Positions 10,601 to 25,600 of a stretch of 64,000 bases of DNA are shown piece by piece (the stretch's first letter is position 1; each line of letters starts with the position of its first letter). This DNA is from Dendrophyllia cribrosa (Eukaryota > Cnidaria > Anthozoa > Scleractinia > Dendrophylliidae): NCBI GenBank assembly GCA_024195265.1, contig JAJLRJ010000005.1, positions 36,003,105 to 36,067,104 of the forward strand. The letters run 5' to 3'. A program made the translations under genes and the position numbers. The notes under the pieces are model-generated. The model made no database searches. It saw only the letters and a list, made by a program, of their open reading frames with translations, and had not been told where the DNA came from.

Positions 10601-13600
10601 TAACTAACTTATGAATTAGAACTTATCTACGGAGTCGAGTTAAACTTACTGCTAATAATATTTTGGAATTTGAGAGACATCTGTGATAACTTACAGAGAC
10701 TATAGTGAGGTTCGTCATCGTGAAAATGTAGCTTGGTAACCTCGCATGAAATTCTAAAGAGGTCTTCGTTTTAAGTAAACAACGACAGCTTAATTAGTTT
10801 TGTTTTGTTTTCTTTTATAGTGAAATAGTGTATTGCTATGGCCAGCTCAGATGTCTGTTTGATATGCAGGGAGGGTTTATCGTGCCCTTCGAGTGAGTAT
10901 TCGTGTGTAGGACAAAAAGGACTTGATAAAATTAATGAGTATTCTATCAAGCATAATAATGTGTATCCTGAAAATCCAATCCCAATTTACGTTTATGACA
11001 AAAATGAAAGGTTTTACGTCCACATCAAGCGCCGAAAAGATCACACTAATGAACGACGGTATGCACAAACCAGAAAAAGAGCTCTTAAAGAAGACTCAGC
11101 CCCAAAACGTCGTTCGGATAAAACGACATTCAGTTTTCGCACTGACTGCTTTCTATGCGGAAAAACAGTAGATAAAGTCAAGGCTAGAAAGCATCCAAGC
11201 AATCAAAAATATGAATACAGCAGTGCAACCACTTTGTCTGTTAAAGAAACGATTACAAAAAGATGTGGGAAACGTCGGCAAAAAAACCAAGTGGATGAGT
11301 GGGCAGATGCGGTCCCTCATCGAATGTTATGCATTCACGGTCTGCCAGCGGAGGAGGCTACCTACCATCGGAAATGCTTTCAGTATTTTATATCACCTAG
11401 AAATCTTAGTTTAGAAACGCTATCTTGTACCAAAGATGGAGTACCTCCAATAAATCGGAGAAGACCTAGTGGATCTGTGGATGAGAGGAAGAACAATGCT
11501 TTTAAACAAGTAATTGATTATTTGGAAAAGAACGACGACGAAACAATAACGCTGGACGAACTTTTTGAAATAATGCAAAGTCAGGCAGGTAACGAGGATA
11601 CATATTCCAATCACTTCAGCGACAGTTACGTGCCCATTACGGAGACAGGGTATCGATTACGTCATCAATGCAAAATCCGCTCATAGTCACGTTATCGTCC
11701 AATGTGAAGCAAATGATCCATGACACCCATACGAGAATGACTGAAGACTCGACAGACATTAACACTATGATTGAAGCTGTCGGCGAACATATTAGAAGCG
11801 AAATCAAGAGCACCGAAAAGCATAAAGGCGTATATCCAGAAGCATCATCTGAAATGAAGTCCATGGACCAAAACCTTTCCTTATTGCCACCCTCTTTGAG
11901 TTTACTCTTGAGAACCATCATCAAAAGCAAAGCTGCAGAGCTGCGCTGCGCATCTATCGGCCAAGCTATTATGAGCGCAACCTGTCCGAGACGTTTTTTG
12001 TCACCCTTACAAGTCGGCTTAAGTGTCACACTTGACCACAAGTACGGTCATCGTGATCTTATTGATTTGCTATATAATTTAGGGTTTTGCTCATCATATT
12101 CTGCGTCTACTATGGATCCCGGGCATCTCTATCAGCGTCTGCTTGTTATGGGCGTTGGGGAAGTCCCTCTACCCGATCTCCTGAGATTTGAATTGTGCTG
12201 TTTGCCTGCATCATTATTTGACAATAACATGCAAATGAGAACTGGAGACAAAGCGGAACTTATTCATTATCTTTTGAAGATTGCACCTCTTTGTATTGTC
12301 CCAACCCTTCCCGCAACTGATTTACAGTACGTTGTTGATGGAGGAGGATTACTGCATAAGTTCGCATGGCCAAAGCACATGACCTACGCTGAGATCTGTG
12401 AAATGTACGTTCGGCACGTGAAGGTTATATATGGGCAAGCGTTGGTCATATTTGATGGTTATCACGGACCAAGCACTAAGGACGAAGCCCATAGTCGGAG
12501 AACAGGGACTGAAGCCCGGTGACTGAAGTTGGTGCCTGTGTGTCCGTTTCAGGCAAAATGTGTCTTACCATGACGAAGAAAGCATTTCTTGGCAACAGCG
12601 CTAACAAGCAGGCCTTGATCTACTTCTAGTACTAGCCGAGGAGATGCAGAAGGAAGGAATCGCGGTTGAGCATGCAGACGAGGATGCCGATTTTACAATC
12701 TGTAAGATGGCTTGTAGCTCTTCAACTGAAAAGCCAACTGCTGTAATTGCCGACGATACAGATGTCTTCCAGTTATTGATACACCATGCCAATGCTGAGG
12801 ATTTCGATCTTTATATTTTATTGAAGAAAAAGCTGGATCCATTCTTATCACGAGGTCTTTTGTTTCTTCATGCAATCAGCGGCTGCGACACAACATCACG
12901 GCCTTATGGAATTGGTAAAGCGACGGTACTGAAGAAGGTTAGTGCCCTGAGAAACGCCATCGACACTTTCATGAGTCCATCATCCTCCAAGAAAGATGTG
13001 GAAACAGCGGGAGAGAAGGCCCTTCTTGAAAGATATGGATGTCAACAGGCACCATCCCTGAATTCAGCTAGAGTAGAAAGGTTTAAGGAGAAGGTTGTAA
13101 CTTTAGCAGGATATTTGCCTCCTGAAAAACTTCCACCGACAACGGATGCAGTATCATTCCACAGTTACAGGACGTATCATCAGGTACAGACATGGCAAGG
13201 TAATGACCTCCCATCGACAGACTGGGGCTGGAAAGAATCATCCGTCGGTTTGGTGCCAGTCCGAATGTCTCAATCTGCAGCCCCGGAATCACTTCTTAGA
13301 ACAATCAGATGCAACTGTGGTGGACGCTGTGACAAACGGAATTGCACCTGCCGCAAAAATGGTCTCCATTGTACATCTGCATGTGGTCAGTGCCGGGGCA
13401 TCTCTTGCTTGAATACACTCCAAGTATAAACCGAAGAGGAAAACGATGACGATTAAATGATAGGTACTTAATGTTAAGTTTGCGATTAACTGTAGATATT
13501 GGGCTTCCTGTGTACCACTCCCTTTTCGCAATATCGAGACAACAGAAGTGTACCAACTTCAGTGTTATAAATGCAATAATATTAACAGTTTTCATTCTTA

Positions 13601-16600
13601 GTTGTAAGCAGACTATCATGATCACCTCCGATTTTCCTTTCAAATTGTCGTTTTTTTGCCATGACCTTGACCTTTTAGCCTGACCTTGACCTCTAATGAC
13701 CCTGGAGACATCACTGACGAATGGGCATGTCGGATTTAGTGGGATTCGGCATATCATACGTGTTTTTTCCGTCATTCCTTTCCAAAGATAGAGTGATTTA
13801 TGTCATGGCGGCCATCTTGGATTTTCCCACGGTCACGTAAAAACAAGGTAGCCATGGTTGGATTCGGGTGGACTTTTATGTGTGCACTAACCTATCCCCA
13901 AGGAATATATTTCAGGTGAAAAAGCTTTGTTAATATTTTTGTCCAACTTCGGTCATTCGTTTACAGGCCTATTAATGAGCCGCATTTTATGGCCATTTGC
14001 GGCCTGCCACGAGTATAGATAAATCACATCCGTGTTTCGCAATCTCAACACTGAGAGAGTCCAGAGTATAGAATCGATACGACTAACCCAGGCAAAAGGT
14101 AAATGGGCACGGGTACAGCTTTTAAAAAGAAAATGAATACGAAGTAATGTCGAAGCTCTGTGCGGACACTCTCGTAAATAAGTGAACAGCTCTACTCACG
14201 GCCGCCTTGACAAAACCGCGTTAGACCTCTCCGTTAAATACGAGAATTATTTTCGTAAGCGGCCAGCTCCAGTACGTTGCGGACACTTTTTCTGTTTCCC
14301 GATAATGTCCGCTTACGGGAGCTTTGACTGTGTAACGCAAACAAATCATTGATATCTTACCTGGTGGCATTACAAACAAGTGTTTTCCTTGGATCGGTTC
14401 TTGTTCAATTGCCTTTGGTCCACTCATCCCAACAGACAAACATTTAAACCGCAGTTCTTCTTTCATGTAGACATTCAGTGTGTATAGCTGACATTTATTT
14501 AAAAACAAACTTGACGTGGCTTGCTTCTTTGAGCACCTGCACAATTAGCAAATCACGTAGAATCTGATCAACGAATAGAATACGTCCCTTGATGGATAGC
14601 TGAGCACCGCGGGGAAGTCCCATATAAAACTGACATGCATGGATGCTTGTCGGAATCCATGACCCCCACCCCCTCCTCCCATGCGAGAGCCACACAGCAT
14701 AAAAGAGCGCTTTCCTTGGTTATGTTACACTGCTTTGATCTTCTTTAGAAGCGTACGGGCCGGGTATGACCTAAATATTGCGGGTTCATTAGCCATTAGT
14801 CAGTGCAACCAGCTCAACAACCGATCTAGCGAAATAGTGTCTAATGCATTCTCGTCCCCAGAGCCTTCGTTTCGTTTGGTCAGCGGAAGAAACGAAGGGC
14901 TCTGGTAACAGTGCCTTCCGGATGTCGTAAAATTCATGACATCTGTTAGCGCATGCCTAATGCATTAATGCACTATTGCGCTTGCTCAATGCCAGAAACC
15001 GGAAATAAAAAAACCTTTCGTGTGTGCATTCTCGTCCCCAGAGCCCTCGTTTGGTTTGGTTGAGCTCTGGAGACGAGAATGTTGTGTTTGTGGAATGGCG
15101 TTCGAAAGGACTGTACAAGACTTAACAATTTATACAGGAAAACATCGTGCTAAAAAGGAAGAAGAAAAGCTTTACGTGCTGCTGTTATTTAGAAGAAAGA
15201 TTGTCTTTGTATTTTGCTTACTGGTTTTAGAAATTCCTCGATAAGTCAACCGATTTCTTTCGTTTGGGAGCTGTGTATTTATCGTTTCGGCACTGAACGC
15301 TATCATATCCGACCAAATCAGTTGATGGGACAGCTAAGTTTGTTGATGGACACGCTGTGGTCATTGATTAGGCTTATTTGATCGAACAGTGGTAAGAAAT
15401 ATCGAGGAATTTTTGTTTTGCATTCGTTTCATGTTATTTTATTTGGGCTTCGAGTGACCTTCGTTTCCCTAGATTTGTATTTCAAGTTGTGGCAAAGAGT
15501 ACTACCTAATAAAGAAAATATAACTTGCTTACGAGAGTGCTGATGGCGTTGTTGTTGTTGTTATTTAAAATGGGTAACCTAGCTAGTGGTAATATTTCTT
15601 TTCACCCTTGGGCTTTCTTCAGGATTTCTGCCTCTCCTTTTTATAATTAATACTCGTCCCTGTTGCAAGCAACATACTTCTTTGATATTCGTGGCCGCTT
15701 ATAGCTTCGTCTTCCAAGACACATACTGATTTTTCGGAAACGAATCGCTCATATTTAGCGACAATCGGATCCCGTTATACTTTGAAATTTAGCAGCCGTA
15801 TCTTTACTTGCTAAACCAAAAAAAACTGGGTAACATTGGTCGTTGAAATTAAAACGTTGATTTTGTTGATGTAGTCATAGGACTTCAACATTTGAAATTC
15901 AACCGGAAGTAAAACCTTATGCGTAGAGGCGTAAAATTTTTTACTTTGTTGCGCATTCATTTTTAAACGGCCAATCAAAAAATTCAAATTATTGTCCGTT
16001 ACCAGAGCTACACGAGACGCAATTTAAAAAACCGTGGAGCTCTGGGGACGAGAATGTGTCTAATGAAACTTGCATTCAGTCGTACAACGTAAAGCGAACG
16101 ACTATCGAATGGAAATTACATAAAACGGGATCCCGCGAAACAAACTGATCAAAGAAGCGCTAATAACATATAATGTCCATTTTATCGGAATTTACTCACG
16201 CGTCAGACTGGTTGTAGCTGGCCCATCGTTGTAATTGAACAAGCATAACTTCTTCTTCCTTTTCTGATTGGAAATCAGCGTTAGTCTCAAAAGACAACTG
16301 TGTTTCCCTAAATTGTTTAAGCCACAGTTCACATTCGTCTCCACATGAAAGAGTGAAGGTGTAGTTGGCACTTTCCGGTACCTAAAAAGTTAAATGACGA
16401 TATCAGCCGCATGAGTTCCACACATGTATAATTATGGTATATTATCTAAATAATTAGTCATCGTCTCCCCAGCCGGAGTTACGAACCGATCAACTAGCAA
16501 AATACCCTTCTCCTGACGATCACACCTGGCTATACTAATGATTACACAGATATATGATAAAATATATAGTTGAAAGTGTTGACCATTAGGCTTTCACACA

Positions 16601-19600
16601 ATAGGCTTCAGTTCAACGCAACTCTTTATTTAGGTATCCATTACTTCGGCCATGCTTTTCCTACAGCTACTACGCATGTACAGAATACCGCTGACCTAAC
16701 TGAGAGCGGTTACTATCAACAAAAGTGGTTTATGCATCTCGAAACTCTAGACGGAATTACCTGTAAATAGGAAGTTAATAGTTCGCCATAGTTTTCGCTG
16801 ACTTCAAATGTTGCAGACATATTGAGTGTTGTAGTGTCCCCATCGGGTGGTTGATCAAAGATCGGATTTTCGCGAAGAGTTGTAAACCCCTCAGTATTCA
16901 CGTATCTATACCATAATTCCCGATGAGCTCCATGGGCATCGGCAACAGAATCTGTAAACATACAATTCAAATTCATATTTCTATAGCATTTGCAGTTTCT
17001 ACTTTCAGGCTTTTTTAGTTTTCCTAGCGTTTGAATGCTTTACTAAATCATTAAACCAGCTGTGTACTTACGCACCTATGGAAGATACGGTGGCGCTACT
17101 AGCTGGGGAATTGGAGTAGCTGACGAAATCCAGTATGACGTATTTGCCGCTTTTTGGTGGTGTGCATTTGAGTAATAGCGTGTTTGGGTTGTACGAGATG
17201 CTTACGTCACCACACTCGGAGTAGAGGCTGTTATCATCTGTCACGAATAACGTTACCGACTCCGCAGGTTCATCACAGCAGTCAACAAACAGATCCACTG
17301 TAACTTTGAACACAAAAGTCCTCCTGACCAGTGTTATTATCCATCTTGGATTACTCATCTAGAGAATTTAAAGAAAGAAGACAACACATTTGATTTTACA
17401 AAACATGTTTCGACCGGTACAACGGTCTTCTTCACTTGTAGCTAGCGAAAAAAACAATATGCAAGTTAATTTATATGGCTCGATAAAGCAATGACAATTA
17501 CAAGTATTAAAGGAATTAAAAAGACATCAATTGGAAAGAAAACAAAAGAAACATAACAAAAGTGACAACAAAATTTTTTACAATAACTGTGGAAACGAAA
17601 AGAGCAAAAATTAAGGCGAAAGAGTTAAATTAACATGACAGAGCTGTTTGTTTAAAATATCCTAGTGAGTATGCAGGGCTTCTTTTATCTAAACTCGGAG
17701 TTTTGTAATCAAGAGAAAGAAAAAATGTCCTGAAAGAGACATTTACTGAATATTGGAAAACAAAATCAGGTCACAGAAATAGAGAAAAATAAATTAATCT
17801 TACTTTGCTTTGGTAGAATGAGGAACTATACAGTGGGAAATTTGGTAATGATAATGATTCTTGTCCATCAATCGGCTGGCCTTGGATCCATTCTTGATAC
17901 TTGATAATGTCCACTGTAGATATATACAAATACAAAATTAGCTACAGGGTTTTCCTGACTGGAATATTCAACAGTAGCAGAACAGAACAAAGCAGAACAG
18001 AACAGAACAGAGCAGAACAGCAGCTCAAATGTTGGCTGGAGGTTCATTCCCAGATTTTGCATGTATGTATTTACTTGATCAAGAGAGGCGTTTAATCATG
18101 ACAGGACGTTTTGGCTGTTAAATTACAAATTAAAAACTAAGGCTTTTATTTTTAAAACAAGGACCATAGCATTATAAAAAAACAACTCTAATTGTAAACG
18201 GAACATATTTTAAAAAGAAACTACAATACTTATAAATGTACAGTCGTCCTTAAATTAATTGATTCACCTTGAAGTACAAAAAATTCAGTTATATTCCATT
18301 TTGTACTAGGTAGAGCAGTAGAGTGTTCCAAAAGACGTCCTCCTCCGCGCCGCCTAGGGCGTTTGGGGGCGTTAATTAGAGAGGGCGTTTATATTAGAGG
18401 AGGCGCTTATTCAGTTAACCATAAGACAATGAAGACTGTAGCTGTAAAGTTTTTAAACCTCTAGTTAAAAAAAGTCAGTCGTGTAGCGAAACTAAGTGCA
18501 TCTAAGTGCCAAATAATAAGCCACGCTATATATCACGATTTCAAGCACACGACAAGTATAGATATTGAGAACACACGACAGAAATTCAGGAACAAAGTTC
18601 TGTATATTCTTCATGATATAGATTTTTCCCATCTAAACCGCCGTTCTAAAACTCTAAACTCAAATGAATCCAAAAATTGTAGCAAAGAATCTAAAGAATC
18701 AAATGTAGTAAAATAATGGAAAAATTATGAGAGATGTAATAAACTTCTATCCTATCCAAGAGTTAAAAATATCGCTCTCAATTCGCATCCCGATCGTCTC
18801 TAATCGTGGAATACAATACTTTGTTTGTCTCTCTTTGGATGCTTTAATGTTTCAAAATTGCTTTTATTCAATCCTTCATTTCTTTCTTTACCCACGACCC
18901 ACGACATTTTACCCACGACCTACGACCTTTTACCCACGACCCACAACCCATGACCATTAGCTACTCCCATAAACTGTTGCACAATTACAACTACAATTAT
19001 GCCCAGTCCGTGAAAAACTTGTAAAGTACCTTCCCAGCTTTCACATATAAATCCATTCATACTGGCACAATCAGTGTTCACAAGGTCCCCGTTAATCCTG
19101 CTTAATGCTCCACACACATTCTTGTCATCGTTCAGCGGGTAGCCATTTTTCCACTGTTCGTCACCCACACTCTTTCCATCATTCCAGAGCCAGGCATCAA
19201 CTCCAAGCTTTAACCTCGTTTGACGAAATCCAACGAAAAAGTCCGTCTCTGAATGAGTGATGCTCGTAAGCAGCCTCATGAAGTCACTGCTGAATAAAAC
19301 AGTATTCTTTACTAGTGCCAGGTCTCCTCCTTGCTGCCGACAAGATGCACGGGCGCCGTCCCAGGTCCTTCTCGTGTTCACGAAGAAACGAAGACAGGAT
19401 GGGCCAACAGGTATCCACCCAGGGAAACAGCTTCTGTTTCTTTCTACAACATAAATAAAGTATTAATACCTTGGTTCAACAAAGTGTTTTTCTGAAGCCT
19501 AAATAATGTTTCAATTAAACAAAAGTAGCTACGCCTGTGCATATATGTAAACTGTGCTTCTCAAACTCATTTACCCGCGCTAACTTTCAACACTCGTAAC

Positions 19601-22600
19601 CTTTTTTAATATGAAATCAAACGCCATCAAATTTCGTAACTTTTCCTAAAATTTATCTGGCAGCAATTTAGTATGGCATTTTATCGATCACGTGACTTGA
19701 TGTTCCATGGCAACAAGACTTTACCTTTAAATGAAAAAAAACCATATTTATCGTTATAACTTTTACATTTCTTATGTCATTTAGCGTTTCATTATTGGTT
19801 TTGCTTAATTTTGAATCACTTTGCACGATTTTATGGAATTTTGGAGAAATCCGAGATGGCGGATCCCAGATGGCAGCTGCGTAGCACTAATTACGTGATT
19901 AGCACGTCACATGACGTCATTGTCCAATTGGTTTTCATTATTTTGGGTCAATTTGGACGGTTTTGAAGAGGTTTTAAAAAAGTCCAGAAATCCAAGATGG
20001 CGGATCCAAAATGGCGACTCTGCAGAACTAATAACGCAATTGTTCCATTGTGTGGACCACAAAGGAAATAGTATTGGACGTACCATGTACCCTCTACCTT
20101 ACGAGGGGGGTGGGTGTTCAGGAACACAAAAATGCCCAGGAAAAATAGGGTTTATGTCTTCAATCATAAAAAGCTGCTCGACTGCAGAGGGCCACCAATC
20201 AGGCCTTTAAATAACTGGAACAATCATGCCGGCTGTGCTTGTTTCAGTTCAGATGAACAGCTTACGGGGTCTGACGTTAAGCCACTGCTCTTGTCCACAA
20301 CGCCTTCTCAAAATTTGCCGCCGGTTCTTCGTAACGAACCCAACTGAGTCGGCGTTCTCCATTTAATTATTTGAACCTATCACAAGCCGTTATTTGAGAC
20401 AACATTACCGCGATCAAAAGGGTCAGTAGATCGCGACCTTTGCGGTACTCGCGCTAAATAAAGGCATTACCTTACAAACAGAAATTTCATCGCAATTCTA
20501 CTTACCTGGAAACTGGATAACTGGAATTTTTTCTGTTCGAACTACCAAGCAACAGTCATCTGACTTGCTAGAAATGCTTATCTTACTGGAGTTAGAACTT
20601 AAAGAAAGCTCAAACATTTCATTAGTGGCATTATTTCTCTTGGCAATAAAAAAGTCGTATGGAAAGCGTCGAGAATCTTTGAGATAAGGAATTGTTGATA
20701 TGATTGGATTTCCTTCCCTAGATGCAGGATAAATAAACATCATGGTATCGTTCTCCGTGCGCAAGCTCTGATAAGCTGTAAACTCAAATTTGTGTAGCCA
20801 CTGATCATGAGCTGGAAAGGAGTGGATCTGATAAACCTCTCTGTTTTCTTCCCTTGTTGAAGCCACATGGAACACACGAGGTTCTGCAACAAAGACAATA
20901 ATTGCATGAGATGTGTTCTGGTGGAATGTTTTTTTAGTCGTTTTTTTGTCACTTTAGTTTATATAACTTTGCGTTTATTACTTTAATTTCTTCCTAAGTC
21001 AGGCATCAAGCATAAAGCAAGTTCTTGGCCATAATCATGTAAACACGATATTTTAGCCGGGACACTGTCCTTTTTAAGGTGTTTGAACCCGCCCAATTTT
21101 CAGAGTCATTATAGTGAAACTGATCCCTTTCTTCGTATTTTGTATCCTCCATTCTGTACAGCCATGTTCTAAATACGCACGACCACGTAATGTATGCCAA
21201 TAAACCAGAGATGTTTATATAATTGTAAAAGGACCCAGAATTTCTTGCTCAATAGGCCATTTGCACGATGACGTCATAATACTACAACTACCAGAATCCT
21301 TCAGGTTTTTGTTTTGTAGTGCAAATTAGAGCTATTGTTATTTAAACCTCACTGGGATTACAAAATTTAAATAAGAAAGGAAAAACGAAATGAATTTTGG
21401 TAGTTGTAGTCAAATGACGCCATCGTGCAAATGACCTATTGAAAGTTTGATTTATGTATTTGTTATTCAGGCATACATTTAGCAATATTTACCATACACA
21501 TTTTCAAACATCGTGTTATGTTTAAACAAAAATTAACCTTTTATCGACTAAGGATACAAACCATTTTTGCAAGGTCCCTCTATGAAGCGAAATTCGTCCA
21601 AGGCAGCATCACCGAGGTGTGCACTTCCTCTTATTCCCTCTATTATCACCTTCAAAAAATATACTTAATCTGTCAATCTACCCTTACACGAAATGCTGTT
21701 CATTGCTTTTTAAAGTCCCTCTGTGAATATATAATTATATAATTATCAGTTTTTAATAATATCTTTATTCTTGCAGTGTTTTTCATTTAAAGATGTAGCG
21801 TGGGACTTACTTCTACAATCTCCTCTGATTTTGCTAAATACCGTTTTTGTCATAACCAATAGAATCAAAGGCTCCTACGAGCCAACCGGTGAATACGTAA
21901 CAACCTTAGGAACCTCCCCTCTCCTACGCGTTTTGCTCCACCGAATTCCCACTCCCATCCTCTGCGTCCAACTCCCCACCCTCCCCTCCCTATAACACCG
22001 TCCCCATGGTCAGCGCAATTACCGTTTACAGTTAGTTGATAGAGGGAAGGAAGGAAGGAAGGAGTGAAAATTTGCATATTTGTCCCCGACAGCTATAACT
22101 CGTTCAACGCTTCGCGTCTGGAATCCTTACAAGTAAGGAGGTCAAACTTGTCACAACATACAACGTAAAAAGAAAGCAAGCCAAGAATGGAAACTGGATC
22201 TGATGTCTAGGAAGGCGTCAATATCGAGTTCGTTCACAGAAATCTATAAAGGATTTGAGGGTTAACTTCATATTCATGTTCCGTGAAATACAAAGTTTCG
22301 CATGATTTAATGATCTTCGGTGCATGCAATTAAATTCTAAAACTATATCATAAAGCATACAAAGAAGGCCAACCATGAGCTTCTTTGTCGTGTCCGTTGT
22401 GTTTTTTCAACTGATATAATACATAGTTTGGTTTGCTTTAATTGTTAAATAAACCATCTAAATGTTGGTACTTTGTCTTAAATTAAGAGAATTGGAATAA
22501 AAGACCAACCGAATAGTTCGCTTTCTTTTCACTCATCTCAATCTGTGTTTTTATCCAGCGGTCTCCCCAATGGCCAGACTTGATCCATACGATCTTTTCT

Positions 22601-25600
22601 AAGCCATCAGCAGTTTGAATGTATATAACAACGCAACTCATGGTTTTGCCATAGAAGTTATAGTAGAATGTCATGCATTGGGTTCCATTTAAAGGAGGGC
22701 TTCGTAGTCTTGCTTTATCTCCTGGGCGACCAGTACCAGACGATTCTAGATAAATGAAGTATCCATTACCTATAGGAAATAAATTACACGTTAAAAATAG
22801 TCAGGCACGGGAACGGAATGCCAAGCCTCTAGAAAATGTATTTGCTTCCATTGTTGAGCACGGTCGAGGATTTCAGCATTTTCCAGGTCGATTTCGTGCT
22901 GGTGTAGTATGTAGTGTTACACAAGAAGAAAAATTTTTATTAAGCGTTACAATGGCTTTAGCACGTTCTTTAACACGCGTATCGACTGCGCGTGAAGTCT
23001 GGCCAGTAGATGCGCTGGAGCAATTCTTACACTTGATCTTGTAAATAACATTTTTGTAAGCTGTTCGTTTGTTCTATCCTTAGGTTAGCGAATGTTAGCG
23101 ATGGTACGAATAGGTTTATGCGAGACTTTGATGTTGCAACTGTTAAGGATTCTTGAAATTTTTTCACCAGAAACCTTTGCCGTAGTCGGTAGAACAACAA
23201 ATTCTCGGAGGGCGGCGACATCCACGTTTTTCTAGAGGATTGGTATTTTCGTTAGTCAGGAAAAGAATTTTTAGAACATTGAATTTATCATTTCTACATT
23301 CATTTGTTATTTTTCACCTATGTGATTGTTTTTCAAAACGCTTCTCATAAGAATTTCTATTGTTAACTTCATTCATCACCGTTACGGACGCCATTTACAT
23401 CTTTGTTCGCTGAAGAAGGCAGCAGTACGCTACCGAAACTGCCATATTTTTTAAATCTACAGCCAGTGTCAACTTTTTACTTTTTCAAATGAATGGGGTT
23501 AGTTTCTAGAGAAACTGTGGTGCTGCGTCGGTGGGGGGATGAAACACGAGAATTTAGTTTTATCGACTGAGTCGATAAGGTAAATTGACCACCGTAAAAA
23601 GATTCAAATAGCTGACGTTTCGAGCGCTAGCCCTTCGTCGGAGCGAATCAAGGAATTGTGGGTAGTGTGTGGTTTTATATAGTAAGCGGTGGAGCTACGC
23701 TATTGGTGGAAATTTGGTGACGTGAAAAACAAATGTAGATTAGTTGAATGAAAAGCGTTCGTTGATTCCGTGGGGTTTGAGAGTGCCGATTTGAAAGATG
23801 ATTTTTTGTTCTAGGTTTTTACGGCTTTCTGTGTTACCCTGGTGTAGGGAAAGGCCGCAGATTGTCATGTGTTGTTTAGAATGGTTAGTAAGATTAAAAT
23901 GGCGCGCGACTGGTTTGGATGCGTCTTTGTCATTTTTTTCAACGTCTCGGAGATGTTCACGAAAACGGTCGCCCAGTCTCCTCCCTGTTTCGCCAATGTA
24001 TATCTTTTTGCAAAAAGTACATGTTATGCAGTAGATAACATTTACGGAGGTGCATGTAAAACGATCAGTGATTTTAATAGATCGTTTGGGTCCTGTTATT
24101 TTGTCCGCGTTGTGAATGAAAGGACAAGTGTTACATCGTGTGCGTGTGCATTTGAAAGTTCCCGGTACATCGTCAGATTTCAGTGCGCTCGTAACTAGAA
24201 AGTTGCCTATGTTTTTGTCACGTTTGAATGAAATTAGTGGGGGTTGTGAAAAAATTCTGCCAGTTTCGGGGTCGTTTTGGAGTAATTTGAAATTTTTTAA
24301 AATGATGCTTTTGACTGTGTTGTTGTGTGGGTGGAAAGTGAGGGTGAATGGAATTCTCTCGTTCTCTTCCATCTGTGGCATTTGTAGTGCTGATTGTCTG
24401 TCGATCTGTTGTGCACGTTGTTGGCCCGTATTAACAACAGAGTCAGGGTACCCACGTTTCTTGAAAAACTGGCACATTTCTTCTGATTTGTTGGAAAAAT
24501 CAGAGTCATCACTACATAGACGTCGAAGTCTGAGAAATTGAGAATACGGAATGGCGTTTTTAACGTGCGATGGATGTGAGGATGAATGTAACAGATAACT
24601 GTGGGAATCTGTAGGTTTGTAGTGCACACTTGTGGATAAACTGTTACCGTTGATTGAAATATTAATGTCAAGAAAAGCGACTGAGGTTTCGGAAATTTCC
24701 CAGGTATATTTTAGAGCTGGATGAAAAGTATTGACAGAAGTTATGAATTGATTAAGTTCCTCTTTACTGGAAGAGGTAGCGCCAATGCAATCGTCGATGT
24801 AGCGGCCGTAGAGTTCGGGTTTGGTTCCGTGGTACTGATTAAAAAATTTGTCTTCGATGTGGCCTACAAAAAGGTTAGCGTAGCTTGGTCCCATTTTGGT
24901 GCCCATGGCGACTCCATTTACTTGTTTGTAGTAGTTTTGGGAAAATGAAAAACAGTTAAGTGTCAAAACTAATTCGGCCAAGCGGAGCAGTGTTTCTGAG
25001 CTTGGGTTTTGAATGGAGCGCTGGTCGAAAAAATATTTTAGTGCTTGAAGTCCTTCGTCATTGGGGATGACGGTATATAAAGAGGTAATGTCCATAGTGA
25101 AAATTAATTTGTTTTCGCTGGGAAAACTGAAATCCCGGAAAATTTCGAGTGCGTGATTGGTGTCCTTAATGTACGAGGGTAGTGATTTGACAATGGGGGC
25201 CATGATTTTGTCTAAATAGCTAGAAATTAGTTCGGTAGGACAGCTACAAGCGGAAACAATTGGTCGGCCCGGATTGTTTGGTTTATGAATTTTAGGTTTG
25301 AAATAAACGCGTGAGGTTCTAGGAGTAGTGATGATGAGATTGTTGGCGGTAACTGGTAATTGTTGTTTAGTAATGAGGTCTTGGATAGTTTCTTTGACAA
25401 TTTTTTGGTTGGTAGAAGTGAGATCTTTATCAACTTTGGCATAGAAAGCGGTGTCAGAAAGTTGCCGAAAAGCCTCTTGTCGGTAAAGGTCGGTCCGCTT
25501 TCTATGCCAAAGTTGATAAAGATCTCACTTCTACCAACCAAAAAATTGTCAAAGAAACTATCCAAGACCTCATTACTAAACAACAATTACCAGTTACCGC

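Larger units (their letters stand above)
9634..13971 (+). mobile_element. 4.3-kb DNA transposon with ~350-bp TIRs and degraded nuclease-like gene
   Basis: Long inverted repeats (about 9634-10003 and 13628-13971) start at TAGGCC and are flanked by TTA on both sides (9631-9633, 13972-13974), which suggests a 3-bp target duplication. Inside lies one gene broken into three plus-strand frames, with Cys/His motifs, a FEN/XPG-like signature and a C-terminal CXC zinc-binding segment. Academ-type elements, which I recall as having 3-4 bp duplications and extra nuclease proteins, are one candidate class. That placement is a guess. It lies antisense to the host gene, between exons 12 and 13. Confidence 0.75.

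Noticed and set aside
22754..23044. Open plus-strand frame of 96 codons that looked like a compact conserved protein
   Set aside because: The minus strand over the same bases encodes a Penelope GIY-YIG remnant ([23 protein letters not shown]), so the plus frame is its antisense shadow.
24116..24541. Plus- and minus-strand frames of 75-141 codons inside both palindrome arms
   Set aside because: They are antisense or shifted frames of the Penelope reverse transcriptase, duplicated because the arms are inverted copies.
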